60,421 nucleotides of DNA, from the NCBI GenBank assembly GCA_016939335.1, contig JAFGHC010000022.1, positions 1 to 60,421 of the forward strand. Direction: 5' to 3'. Position 1 is the first letter of the stretch; the number at the start of each line of letters is the position of its first letter. The stretch comes from Candidatus Saganbacteria bacterium (lineage in GTDB: Bacteria > Margulisbacteria > WOR-1 > O2-12-FULL-45-9 > XYB2-FULL-48-7). The notes below the pieces were generated by a model. That model was not told the DNA's origin. It ran no database searches and saw only the letters and a program-made list of their open reading frames with translations. Positions 36,172-44,069 of this stretch are shown here, piece after piece. The position numbers and the translations under genes were made by a program.

Positions 36172-36320
36172 GGAAGGGCAATAAAGGGCGGGACAGAGGG
36201 CAAGGGAAGAGATAAAGGGCGGGGCAAAGGGTGGAACAGAAGGCACGTGAGGGCGGGACAAAGGGCGCCTTTTGTCTTGCCTTTTGCCCCGCCCTTCCTT
36301 GCCTTTTCCCCAAAAACCTG
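36171..36320. repeat. Purine-rich word-type inverted repeat
   Basis: Degenerate copies of AAAGGGCGGGACAAAGGGCAA fill the plus strand. Near the right end they reverse (TTTTGTCTTGCCTTTTGCCC, CCGCCCTTCCTTGCC), giving an imperfect hairpin. It lies between the PP2C gene and the 188-aa gene. The words differ from the AT-rich families but the build is the same. Confidence 0.7.
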
Positions 36321-36361
36321 AAATTCCCGCCGGTTTTTGCCGATAATATATGTAGAAAGCC

Positions 36362-36928
36362 ATGAGCATCACGACAAGAATCGGGCGTTTCCTTCGCCAA
36401 AAACTTGTTCCGACTACAGCAAAACCGGCAGCACCGGCGGCGATCAGAACTTTTCCCTTGGTTCAATTGACAAACCTGACAGAAAGCGATTTCCGGCTTG
36501 GCCCCTTGACTTGTCGCCAGTGGGACACTCATTTTATCGCTTGTTTCACAAAATATCAGCAGAGAAGTGCTCATTTCAACGAATTTTTCCCCGATCCCGA
36601 TGCCTTCCTTGCCGCAGGAAAAGTCGTGATTGATAGCAACACTTCAGCAAGGGGCAAGCAAATCAGCTCACTGTGCTCGGAATTTTCGGCCGGCTTCTTT
36701 CGTCATGCGGCCAAAGCCCTGGGGACCGAAATTGAAAAAGTGACTCCGGCCAATCGGGCCGCCCACGATGTATTATTTGCCTCATCTTATGCCTATCTGC
36801 GGTTATTGAAACTGGCGTTGAAAGTAGCGCAGGCAAAACGGGCCGGCAACCCTACTAACGAACTGATCGAAAATGCCAATAAGTTTTTTACTAAACTGCA
36901 AGGCATTGCCTTCCGAGTCGTTGCCTGA
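36362..36928 (+). CDS. Hypothetical protein, 188 aa
   Basis: Not recognised. Soluble, with a basic Pro/Ala-rich N-terminus (about 1-35) like the neighbouring unknowns, then a mainly helical body (QWDTHFIACFTKYQQRSAHFNEFF; SYAYLRLLKLALKVAQAKRAG). No signal peptide or catalytic motif. ATG 36362 has a GATAAT box about 18 nt upstream. It sits between the PP2C gene and purC and could belong to either transcript, though the purC promoter lies after it. Confidence 0.65.
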   Translation: MSITTRIGRFLRQKLVPTTAKPAAPAAIRTFPLVQLTNLTESDFRLGPLTCRQWDTHFIACFTKYQQRSAHFNEFFPDPDAFLAAGKVVIDSNTSARGKQISSLCSEFSAGFFRHAAKALGTEIEKVTPANRAAHDVLFASSYAYLRLLKLALKVAQAKRAGNPTNELIENANKFFTKLQGIAFRVVA

Positions 36929-36962
36929 GGCTGAATCAGCAGTTAATTTCTTGCCCTTGTTG

Positions 36963-36971
36963 TGTTATAAT
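36963..36971 (+). promoter_or_regulatory. Extended -10 promoter of purC
   Basis: TGTTATAAT, 7 nt before the purC ATG (36979) and identical to the guaA element. A leaderless or nearly leaderless transcript is predicted; no Shine-Dalgarno is present. Confidence 0.6.
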
Positions 36972-36978
36972 TTTTCCA

Positions 36979-37869
36979 ATGGGACAGGTTTTACTCGATA
37001 TCGAGCTTCCCGGCATTAAACAGTTCAAAAAGGGGAAAGTCCGCAACGTTTTTGACCTAGGCGACTCGCTCCTCCTTGTCGCTTCCGACCGCATTTCCGC
37101 CTTCGATTCGGTCATGCCGAACGGCATTCCCGATAAGGGGGCGATCCTGACCCAGATCTCCCTTTTCTGGTTCGATTTTACGAAAGAGATCATCAAGAAT
37201 CATATTCTCGAAGCGGACGTCAACCGGTACCCAAAACAGCTTCAGCCGTTCAAGGAGCTGCTGGCCAAGCGTTCGGTCATCGGCCGGAAAGCCGAGCTGA
37301 TCCCGGTCGAGTGCGTGGTGCGCGGCTATCTCTCCGGCTCGGGCTGGAAGGAATATCAAAAATCGCAGTCGATCTGCGGGATCAAACTGCCGCCCGGCCT
37401 CAAGGAATCGGCCAAGCTCCCGGAACCGATCTTCACCCCGACGACCAAGGCGGAGCAGGGGCACGACCTGAACATCACTTTTGAGGAAGTCGTCAAGCTG
37501 GTGGGGCAAGGGACCGCTCAAACCATCAGGGACAAGACCATCGCGCTTTACCGGGCCTGCGCCGATTACGCCGACAAGCAGGGGATCATCATCGCCGACA
37601 CCAAGTTCGAGTTTGGTTTTGCCGGTAAGGAGATAATCATCATTGACGAGATGCTGACACCCGATTCCTCCCGCTTCTGGCCGAAAGACCAGTATAAAGT
37701 TGGCCGGGCGCAACCGAGCTACGACAAGCAGTTCCTGCGCGATTACCTGGAGTCGATCAAATGGAATAAGGAGCCGCCGGCGCCGAGACTGCCGGACGAC
37801 GTGGTGCAAAAGACCAGGGAAAAATACCTGGAAGCGTATCGCCGGATCACCGGCAAGGAGGGACTATAA
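36979..37869 (+). CDS. purC: SAICAR synthetase
   Basis: A 296-residue purine enzyme that joins CAIR and aspartate. It has KGKVRNVFDLGDSLLLVASDRISAFDSVMPNGIPDKGAILTQIS (in part), PVECVVRGYLSGSGWKEYQ, the signature LPEPIFTPTTKAEQGHD and IIIDEMLTPDSSRFWP. It opens the cluster purC, membrane protein, ispG, purB, purS, purQ. Its stop overlaps the next start as TAATG. Confidence 0.97.
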   Translation: MGQVLLDIELPGIKQFKKGKVRNVFDLGDSLLLVASDRISAFDSVMPNGIPDKGAILTQISLFWFDFTKEIIKNHILEADVNRYPKQLQPFKELLAKRSVIGRKAELIPVECVVRGYLSGSGWKEYQKSQSICGIKLPPGLKESAKLPEPIFTPTTKAEQGHDLNITFEEVVKLVGQGTAQTIRDKTIALYRACADYADKQGIIIADTKFEFGFAGKEIIIIDEMLTPDSSRFWPKDQYKVGRAQPSYDKQFLRDYLESIKWNKEPPAPRLPDDVVQKTREKYLEAYRRITGKEGL

Positions 37870-38420
37870 TGAACCTGGGAAAACCTTTTGTCGACGCCTG
37901 GAACATCTTCGTCAAGCACCTGGGCACGATCCTGATCGGTTTCATCATCCTGATCATTCTTTCCGTGGTCACGCTCGGCACCCTGTACATTCCGCTGCTG
38001 ACCGGCCTGCAGATGCTCTTCGTCAAGGCAAAAAGAGGTGAGCAGATCGCGGCCAACGACGTCCTGGCGCCGATCGACCGCTTCTTTTCGCTGTTTTTCG
38101 GCACCGTGGGGATGGGCTTCCTCGTTTTGTTCGGCCTGTTTTTGCTGATCGTGCCCGGGCTGGCCTGGGGAAGCTGGTGGATGTACGCGACGCTTTATAT
38201 GTATGACCGCCGCATGCACATCGAGGACGCCATGAAATCAAGCAAGGCTGTCGTCAGGCAGAACGGCACCTGGTGGCATCTTCTGTTCCTGCTTATTGTC
38301 TTTTTCATCGATAATATTTTTAATTGGGTCCTCGGGCCGTTCGGCCTGCCGGCCAAATTCATCACCACACCGGTAACAATGGGGGCGATCGCCTGCGCTT
38401 ATGCTGACGAAGCGAAATAA
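37869..38420 (+). CDS. Integral membrane protein, unknown
   Basis: A 183-residue protein with about four membrane segments (roughly 18-45, 72-100 in part, 88-115, 135-160). It has a conserved-looking GLAWGSWWMYATLYMYDRRMHIEDAMKSSKAVVRQNG stretch in the middle, resembling DUF975/DUF4013-type proteins of unknown function. It is translationally linked to purC upstream (1-nt overlap) and ispG downstream (20-nt overlap). No function is assigned. Confidence 0.75.
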   Translation: MNLGKPFVDAWNIFVKHLGTILIGFIILIILSVVTLGTLYIPLLTGLQMLFVKAKRGEQIAANDVLAPIDRFFSLFFGTVGMGFLVLFGLFLLIVPGLAWGSWWMYATLYMYDRRMHIEDAMKSSKAVVRQNGTWWHLLFLLIVFFIDNIFNWVLGPFGLPAKFITTPVTMGAIACAYADEAK

Positions 38421-39468
38421 CACCAAGAAAATAAAGATCGGCAACGTCGAGATCGGCGGCGGCAGCCCGATCGCCGTCCAGTCGATGACCAAGACCAAGA
38501 CCTCGGACATCGACGCGACCGTCGCGCAGATCGATCAACTCCAGTGCGCCGGCTGCCAGATCGTCCGCTGCGCGGTGCCGGACCGGGAGTCGGCCCTGGC
38601 GCTCAAGGAGATCAAAAAACAGGCAAAGATCCCGATCGTGGCCGACATTCATTTTAATCACGAATATGCGGTCCTGGCCGCGGAGGCCGGTGTTGACAAA
38701 CTGCGGATCAACCCGGGCAACATCGGCAGCCTTGATAAGATCAAGGCGGTGGTGGCCGCCGCCAAAGAGCATGGTATCCCGATCAGGGTCGGCGTTAATT
38801 CCGGCTCGATCGAGAAAGAGATCCGCCGGAAAGAGGGGGGCCATGTCACGGCCGCGGGCCTGGTCAAGAGCGCGCTGAAGAACGTCAGGCTGCTGGAAAA
38901 ACTCGATTTCACCGACATTGTCATCGCGGTCAAGGCGACTTCCGTCCCGCTGACCGTGGCGGCCTACCGCCTGCTGGCGGGCAAGATCAAATACCCGCTT
39001 CACGTCGGCGTGACCGAGGCCGGCATACCGCGGACGGGGATCGTCCGCTCGGCGGCCGGGATCGGCGCCATCCTGGGCGAAGGGATCGGCGACACGATCC
39101 GCGTTTCGCTGACCGGCGACCCGGGCGAGGAGGTCCGCGTCGGCTACGAGATACTGAAAGCGATGGAACTGACCTATCACGGCGTTTCGGTCATTTCCTG
39201 CCCGACCTGCGGCCGCACCGAGCTTGACGTGGTCAGGATCGCCGGGGAGATCGAAGAGCGGACGCGGCAGATGAAGCAGCCGCTGACCGTGGCGATCATG
39301 GGCTGCGAGGTCAACGGGCCGGGCGAAGCGGCCGACGCCGACGTCGGCCTGGCGGCCGGCAACGGGGTGGGGCTGATCTTCCGCGAAGGGCAGGTCGTCC
39401 GCAAAGTACCGGAGGCCGAGATGATCGAAGCGCTGATGGATGAGATCGAAAGCTTTGTGCTAAGATAA
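38401..39468 (+). CDS. ispG: 4-hydroxy-3-methylbut-2-enyl diphosphate synthase
   Basis: A 355-residue iron-sulfur enzyme, the penultimate MEP step. It has IAVQSMTKTKTSDI, VADIHFNHEYAVLAAE, KLRINPGNIG and VGVTEAGIPRTGIVRSAAGIG. The 4Fe-4S ligands are in ISCPTCGRTELD (two Cys) and IMGCEVNGPGEA (one Cys). With ispD and dxs it gives three MEP enzymes in the window. It is embedded in the purine cluster. Confidence 0.97.
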   Translation: MLTKRNNTKKIKIGNVEIGGGSPIAVQSMTKTKTSDIDATVAQIDQLQCAGCQIVRCAVPDRESALALKEIKKQAKIPIVADIHFNHEYAVLAAEAGVDKLRINPGNIGSLDKIKAVVAAAKEHGIPIRVGVNSGSIEKEIRRKEGGHVTAAGLVKSALKNVRLLEKLDFTDIVIAVKATSVPLTVAAYRLLAGKIKYPLHVGVTEAGIPRTGIVRSAAGIGAILGEGIGDTIRVSLTGDPGEEVRVGYEILKAMELTYHGVSVISCPTCGRTELDVVRIAGEIEERTRQMKQPLTVAIMGCEVNGPGEAADADVGLAAGNGVGLIFREGQVVRKVPEAEMIEALMDEIESFVLR

Positions 39469-39487
39469 TGACGGAGGGCAAGGAATT

Positions 39488-40780
39488 ATGATCGATCGCT
39501 ATACACTGCCGAAGATGAGGGAGATCTGGTCGGAGGAGAACAAGTTCCGCAAGTGGCTCGAGGTCGAGATCGCCGCCTGCGAGGCCTGGACCTCCCTGGG
39601 CAAGATCCCGCGCGAGGCGCTGGCCAGGATCAGGCGCAAAGCGAGCTTTGACGTCGCGCGGATCAACGAGATCGAGAAAGAGACGGCGCACGACCTGATC
39701 GCTTTCCTGACCTCGGTGGCCGAAAAGGTCGGCCCCGAATCGCGCTTCATCCATATGGGAATGACCTCTTACGACATTGAGGACACCGCCCGCTCGCTCC
39801 AGCTGCGCGACGCGGCGGAATTGATCATCAAGGACATTATGGACGTGATCAAGATCGTCAAACGGCGGGCCAAAGAGGAGAAAGAGACGATCATGATGGG
39901 CCGGACGCACGGCGTCCATGCCGAGCCGGTCACTTTCGGGCTCAAGCTGCTCGTCTGGGTGGCCGAGATGGAACGGAACCTGGAGCGGATGAAGCGCGCT
40001 CAGGAGACCATTTCGGTCGGCAAGCTTTCCGGCGCGGTCGGCACTTACGCTAACCTCGACCCACGGGTTGAAGAATACGTCTGCAAAAAACTCAAGCTCA
40101 AACCGTCGCCCGCCTCGACGCAGGTGCTGCAGCGCGACCGCCACGCCGAGTACATGACGGCGCTGGCGGTGATCGCCGGCTCGCTCGAGCAGTTCGCGAC
40201 CGAGATCAGGAACCTGCAGCGGACCGAGGTCTGGGAGGTCGAGGAGCCGTTCGGCCGCGGGCAGAAGGGGTCGTCGGCCATGCCGCACAAGAAGAACCCG
40301 ATCACCTGCGAGCGGATCAGCGGGCTGGCCCGCGTCATCAGGGGGAACACCCTGGCCGCGCTGGAGAACATCGCCCTCTGGCACGAGCGCGACATCACGC
40401 ATTCTTCGGTCGAACGGGTGATCCTCCCCGACAGCTGCCAGCTGATCGATTACATGCTGCAGCTATTCGCCAGGGTGATGGACGGGCTGGTCGTCTTCCC
40501 GAAGAACATGAGGAACAATATCGAACGCTCGTTCGGCCTGACCTTTTCGCAAAAGCTGCTGCTGGCGCTGACCGGCAAGGGGCTGACGCGCGAGGACGCC
40601 TACAAGATCGTGCAGACGGCGGCGATGAAGGCGCGGGCTTCGGGGCGCAACCTGAAAGACGAGCTCCTGGAAAGCCGCGAGGCGATGCGCCATCTCCAGC
40701 CGGAGGAAGTCGGGCAGATCTTTGATATCCGCAACCATTTAAAGAACATTAACGTCGTTTTCAAGCGGTTTGGTTTATAG
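39488..40780 (+). CDS. purB: Adenylosuccinate lyase
   Basis: A 430-residue enzyme acting twice in purine synthesis (SAICAR to AICAR, adenylosuccinate to AMP). It begins [27 protein letters not shown] and has [28 protein letters not shown] with the general-acid His, and the superfamily signature [15 protein letters not shown] with the catalytic Ser loop. Length is normal. Confidence 0.97.
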   Translation: MIDRYTLPKMREIWSEENKFRKWLEVEIAACEAWTSLGKIPREALARIRRKASFDVARINEIEKETAHDLIAFLTSVAEKVGPESRFIHMGMTSYDIEDTARSLQLRDAAELIIKDIMDVIKIVKRRAKEEKETIMMGRTHGVHAEPVTFGLKLLVWVAEMERNLERMKRAQETISVGKLSGAVGTYANLDPRVEEYVCKKLKLKPSPASTQVLQRDRHAEYMTALAVIAGSLEQFATEIRNLQRTEVWEVEEPFGRGQKGSSAMPHKKNPITCERISGLARVIRGNTLAALENIALWHERDITHSSVERVILPDSCQLIDYMLQLFARVMDGLVVFPKNMRNNIERSFGLTFSQKLLLALTGKGLTREDAYKIVQTAAMKARASGRNLKDELLESREAMRHLQPEEVGQIFDIRNHLKNINVVFKRFGL

Positions 40781-40789
40781 TTTTCGGCC

Positions 40790-40836
40790 CTGCGGACTGA
40801 AGTCCGCAGAATTATTCCCCACACTTTAGTGTGGGG
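40790..40836. repeat. REPIN-like hairpin pair P7 (hybrid stems)
   Basis: Left hairpin 40790-40809 (CTGCGGACTGAAGTCCGCAG) and right hairpin 40817-40836 (CCCCACACTTTAGTGTGGGG), with a 7-nt spacer AATTATT. The two stems share only the ACT-NN-AGT core. The right hairpin ends 4 nt before the purS Shine-Dalgarno (AAGGAG, 40841-40846). Confidence 0.8.
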
Positions 40837-40853
40837 TGCTAAGGAGATACGCG

Positions 40854-41099
40854 ATGGCTAAGGTCAAGATCTACGTCACTCCCAAGCAGGGGGTGCTCGA
40901 CCCGCAGGGCAAAACGGTCGAAGCCGCGCTCCACACCCTCGGCTACAAGAACGTGGCGGGCGTCAAGATCGGCAAATATATTGAACTGGAGCTTAACGCC
41001 AGGCCGGCCGACCGCGAGAAGCAGATCAACGAAATGTGCAAAAAACTGCTGACCAACCCGGTGATCGAAGATTTCACCTTTCAGGTCGTCGAGGCATGA
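40854..41099 (+). CDS. purS: FGAM synthase subunit PurS
   Basis: An 81-residue small subunit of the three-part PurL/PurQ/PurS formylglycinamidine ribonucleotide synthase. It has [28 protein letters not shown] and VGKxIELEL-like [15 protein letters not shown] 40854 follows a Shine-Dalgarno and fits the family start. A GTG 18 nt earlier would lie in the repeat and is rejected. The stop overlaps purQ as ATGA. purL itself is not in the window. Confidence 0.96.
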   Translation: MAKVKIYVTPKQGVLDPQGKTVEAALHTLGYKNVAGVKIGKYIELELNARPADREKQINEMCKKLLTNPVIEDFTFQVVEA

Positions 41100-41752
41100 G
41101 GTTCGGCGTCATCGTTTTCCCCGGTTCCAACTGCGACCGGGACTGCTTTAATGTAGTTAAAGACGTCCTGAAGCGGCCGGTCGAGTACGTCTGGCACCAG
41201 GAAACGAAGCTCGACCATCTAGACTGCGTTATTCTGCCGGGCGGCTTTTCTTACGGCGATTACCTGCGCTGCGGCGCGGTCGCCCGTTTCTCCCCGGTCA
41301 TGGCCGCGGTAAAAAATTTTGCCGGGCGGGGAGGGAAGGTGCTCGGCATTTGCAACGGTTTTCAGATCCTGACCGAAGCCGGGTTGTTGCCGGGCGCGCT
41401 GATCAGGAACAGAGCGCTCCATTTTATCTGCCGACACGTGACGATCAGGGCCGAGAACGTCAAGACCGCCTTTACCCGCAAAATGAAAAAGGGCCAGCTT
41501 TTGAACATTCCGATCGCCCACGGCGAAGGGAACTATACCTGCGACCAGGCGACTTTGAACGAGTTAAAGCGTTATAAACAGATTGCCTTCACTTATTACG
41601 GCGAAAATCCCAACGGTTCGACCGCAAAAATAGCAGGGGTCTTTAATAAAAAGCGCAATGTTCTTGGCATGATGCCGCATCCGGAGCGGGCGGCTGAAGG
41701 GATACTGGGCTCGGAAAACGGGTTGAATATCTTTAAATCACTTATATCATAA
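41096..41752 (+). CDS. purQ: FGAM synthase glutaminase subunit PurQ
   Basis: A 218-residue class I glutamine amidotransferase that feeds ammonia to PurL. It starts [17 protein letters not shown], with [18 protein letters not shown], the nucleophile Cys in [28 protein letters not shown], and the catalytic His/Glu in [14 protein letters not shown] 41096 overlaps the purS stop. Confidence 0.97.
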   Translation: MRFGVIVFPGSNCDRDCFNVVKDVLKRPVEYVWHQETKLDHLDCVILPGGFSYGDYLRCGAVARFSPVMAAVKNFAGRGGKVLGICNGFQILTEAGLLPGALIRNRALHFICRHVTIRAENVKTAFTRKMKKGQLLNIPIAHGEGNYTCDQATLNELKRYKQIAFTYYGENPNGSTAKIAGVFNKKRNVLGMMPHPERAAEGILGSENGLNIFKSLIS

Positions 41753-41756
41753 GCTG

Positions 41757-42281
41757 ATGAAAAAGCTGGTAATTTTGCTGATTTTTGCTTTTATTTGGCC
41801 GTTATTGACGGGGGCGCAAGCTTTCCGGCTCGAAAACCTGCCGTTTTTCTCTAATTTCCATATCGGCTGTGCCGCCGGCATAGGTACGGGGCTTAATTTC
41901 GGCGCCAGAGGCAAATTTCTGCCCGGGAACCTTAAGATCGGCGCGGAAATTGAGCAGTTAATTACCGATGTTAATTATTCCGTCACTGTCAGCACCCGCA
42001 AATATGGCGGCATTATCAGCTGTAAAATCAACGATTTTTGGACCTTGAACGGCCATTACGGCATTTTTGAGTGCACGACCAATAAAGACCTGCCGTTTTC
42101 CAATAACTCCAACAACTATATATTGATTGCCAATACCTCTTATCCGGGTAATTATTACGCCGTTTCTGTTGATTATATAATTGGCGAGTACTTCACAATT
42201 TCGCCTAAATTGTCGGTCAACGCCATCCAGGATAAAGGTTCACTGGCCGAGTTTGACCTCAACGTGGGACGTACTTTCTAA
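41757..42281 (+). CDS. Small exported beta-rich protein (possible outer-membrane barrel)
   Basis: A 174-residue protein with a signal peptide (about 1-22, MKKLVILLIFAFIWPLLTGAQA) and a body of alternating polar/hydrophobic strands (LKIGAEIEQLITDV, YSVTVSTRKYGGIIS, NYYAVSVDYIIGEYFTISPKLSVN) ending in FDLNVGRTF. A terminal aromatic residue and strand pattern suggest a small outer-membrane barrel. It is the last plus-strand gene before the strand switch at the dif-like site. Function is unknown. Confidence 0.7.
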   Translation: MKKLVILLIFAFIWPLLTGAQAFRLENLPFFSNFHIGCAAGIGTGLNFGARGKFLPGNLKIGAEIEQLITDVNYSVTVSTRKYGGIISCKINDFWTLNGHYGIFECTTNKDLPFSNNSNNYILIANTSYPGNYYAVSVDYIIGEYFTISPKLSVNAIQDKGSLAEFDLNVGRTF

Positions 42282-42284
42282 TTT

Positions 42285-42405
42285 GGATATCAGATTATCA
42301 GAATATCAGAGGGGAGAAGATCAGAGTATCAGATCTAAGGTCCCGGAAACTGATCTCTGATATCCTGATAACCACTTCCTGATTATCTGATTTTCTGATG
42401 TCCTT
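42285..42405. repeat. CTGAT-word inverted repeat
   Basis: The left part carries ATCAG words (GATATCAGATTATCAGAATA) and the right part the reverse complements (CTGATATCCTGATAACC, CTGATTATCTGATTTTCTG). It could form a long imperfect hairpin after the 174-aa gene. The family matches 11622-11669. Confidence 0.75.
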
Positions 42406-42491
42406 GCTGATAAACTGTGTGGATAACCGGGAGAGTGACGATATTTTCCGCACCCCAAGGCCTAAAAACAGCCATTCGTCACCCCCGAATA

Positions 42492-42519
42492 ACTTCACAT
42501 AAGATATATTATGCGACAT
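42492..42519 (+). other. dif: Probable dif site (XerC/XerD recombination)
   Basis: A 28-nt sequence with the dif layout: an 11-nt XerC-type arm ACTTCACATAA (42492-42502), a 6-nt centre GATATA (42503-42508) and an 11-nt XerD-type arm TTATGCGACAT (42509-42519). The inner parts (AA-N6-TTATG) and the ACTTC start match the known B. subtilis dif arms (ACTTCCTAGAA, TTATGTAAACT). It lies at the only global gene-strand switch in the window, as expected for a chromosome-dimer resolution site near the replication terminus. Arm assignment is by similarity only. Confidence 0.75.
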
Positions 42520-42632
42520 AAGAAATAGGCCGAATTTGGGCTGTTTGGTTATGCCCTGGGGATACTAAAATAACAAATAACAAGCATCAAATATCAAACA
42601 ATATTCAAATAACAGTATCAAATGACCTAACT

Positions 42633-42652
42633 CCCCACCGCAAGCGGCGGGG
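42633..42652. repeat. GC hairpin copy 1
   Basis: CCCCACCGCAAGCGGCGGGG, a 9-bp stem with one mismatch (a G-T pair in RNA) and loop AA, followed by ATATCTTT. An identical copy lies at 42784-42803. It is a second REP-like type, different in core from the ACT hairpins. Confidence 0.75.
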
Positions 42653-42686
42653 ATATCTTTAGCTTTCACGTTTTTTTTGGCTGTAA

Positions 42687-42732
42687 CCCCAGACTAAAGT
42701 CTGGGGAATATTCCACACACTTTAGTGTGTGG
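42687..42732. repeat. REPIN-like hairpin pair P4 (short spacer)
   Basis: Left hairpin 42687-42706 (CCCCAGACTAAAGTCTGGGG) and right hairpin 42713-42732 (CCACACACTTTAGTGTGTGG), with the minimal spacer AATATT. It shows two further stem variants (AG and CACAC), both fully base-paired. Confidence 0.85.
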
Positions 42733-42783
42733 TTTCAAGCCCTTTCTTTATTGCCCCTTACCCCTTCGGCCACCATAAGGTAC

Positions 42784-42803
42784 CCCCACCGCAAGCGGCG
42801 GGG
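42784..42803. repeat. GC hairpin copy 2
   Basis: An exact second copy of the 20-nt hairpin at 42633-42652, in the same orientation and again followed by ATATCTTT. Confidence 0.75.
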
Positions 42804-42950
42804 ATATCTTTTCATTATTACTAAAGAGGGAGATTGTTTAGGTCATTATGATTTCAAACCTTAGGATTTGTTTGTTATTTGTGATTTGATGCTTGATTAT
42901 TATAGGGAGTGATGGATGTTGCCTTAAAACCAGCCCTACCCCAGACTGGC

Positions 42951-44069
42951 TTAATAAAGCTTTTCGTCCGGTGATTTGACCCGGACGCCGAACATGAAGT
43001 TGCTGTTGCCGGAATTGAGGATATCATCGGCCTGGAGCAGGAGGTCCATGTAATCCTGCACCTGCTGCTCATAACCGACCCGCATCCGGGGATTGTTCGG
43101 CCGGGGGTTATTGATGTCATAAATATCGGCCAGGATGTTCCCCCATTGCGCGGTCGGCTGGAAGATCACGCCGCCGCCCAGCTGGTTGTTGATCACGCCC
43201 AGCCGGTAGCCGAAGCGGTCGTCAACCCGGTTGGTCAGCAGGAAATCCAGCAGCCCGGGTTGACGGGTCGGCCCTTCGCCGAAGCCGACCCGGTAATAGG
43301 TCTTTTCGCTCTGGATAACGTCAACATCGCCCTTGACGGCGTTGGAGCGGCTGCCGACATCGATGCCTCCGGAAACCCGCATGTTGACCTTGCCGATGTT
43401 CTCAAAGAAACGGTTGGCCGAGGAGAGGGTCTTTTCGGTCTCGTTGATCGTTCCTTTGACGTTGGCCTGGAAGCGCGGGTCGGTCACGATGTCCCTGATC
43501 CCTTTGTTGGTCTCGCGCAGCTCCTCGGTCAGCTTGTTGATGCCGTTGGTCACCTTCTCCGCGGTAAAGACGACATCGGTGAACGAGCGCTGCAGCTCCG
43601 GGTTCTCGATGATCCGGCGCACGTTCTCCAGAATCGCCTTGGTCTCGACCAGGTTCTTGGAGCCGATATCGATGAAATCGACGATCGCCGCGGTGCGCAG
43701 GCCCTGCAGCTCCATTTGCGGGGTGTAGATGACCTCGGAGGTGCCCGGCCTGATCTCCAGATATTTCAGGCCGACGATCCCGTCGTAGGCCACGCGCAGG
43801 ATCGAATCGGCGGGGATTTTGATGTCGGGCGAGATGACGGAGTAGATCTTGATGTCGTAAGGCCCGGGATCGATCCGCAAGACCTTGCCGACCTTGAGGC
43901 CCCGGAAGCGGACCTCCGAGCCGACCGTCAGCCCTTCGATGTTCTCGAACGAGGCGCGCAGTTCGTAGCCCTTGCCCACCAGCATGATCTCCGATTTCCA
44001 GACGATGACCAGCGAGATCAGCACCAGGCCGACCAGGGTCACGATCCCGACTTTTACCTGCGTCGACAT
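42951..44069 (-). CDS. MCE/MlaD-family lipid-transport protein
   Basis: A 372-residue periplasmic lipid-binding subunit of a Mla/MCE transporter. An N-terminal membrane anchor (about 8-26) precedes one MCE domain (about 35-112, ELRASFENIEGLTVGSEVRFRGLKVGKVLRI in part). A helical segment (about 135-220) follows. Residues about 225-372 look beta-rich (YYRVGFGEGPTRQPGLLDFLLTNRVDDRFGYRLGV) and end in a strand (NFMFGVRVKSPDEKLY), longer than E. coli MlaD (183 aa) and suggesting contact with the outer membrane. It follows mlaF with a TAATG overlap. Confidence 0.9.
   Translation of the reverse strand: MSTQVKVGIVTLVGLVLISLVIVWKSEIMLVGKGYELRASFENIEGLTVGSEVRFRGLKVGKVLRIDPGPYDIKIYSVISPDIKIPADSILRVAYDGIVGLKYLEIRPGTSEVIYTPQMELQGLRTAAIVDFIDIGSKNLVETKAILENVRRIIENPELQRSFTDVVFTAEKVTNGINKLTEELRETNKGIRDIVTDPRFQANVKGTINETEKTLSSANRFFENIGKVNMRVSGGIDVGSRSNAVKGDVDVIQSEKTYYRVGFGEGPTRQPGLLDFLLTNRVDDRFGYRLGVINNQLGGGVIFQPTAQWGNILADIYDINNPRPNNPRMRVGYEQQVQDYMDLLLQADDILNSGNSNFMFGVRVKSPDEKLY

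Larger units (their letters stand above)
42568..42900. repeat. Nested inverted repeat around a REPIN
   Basis: Outer arms of about 65 nt (42568-42632 and 42836-42900) are imperfect reverse complements, sharing AAGCATCAAAT and ATGACCTAA words. Inside lie two direct copies of a GC hairpin and one REPIN-like pair. No reading frame of interest is present. Confidence 0.65.
42282..42950. other. 669-nt non-coding, repeat-rich gap at the strand switch
   Basis: No gene is supported here. In order it holds a CTGAT-word inverted repeat (42285-42405), a dif-like XerCD site (42492-42519), the left arm of an AT-rich word repeat (about 42568-42632), a GC hairpin (42633-42652), a REPIN-like pair (42687-42732), a second GC hairpin (42784-42803) and the right arm of the AT-rich word repeat (about 42836-42900). 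Genes on the left end on the plus strand and genes on the right end on the minus strand. Confidence 0.85.
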
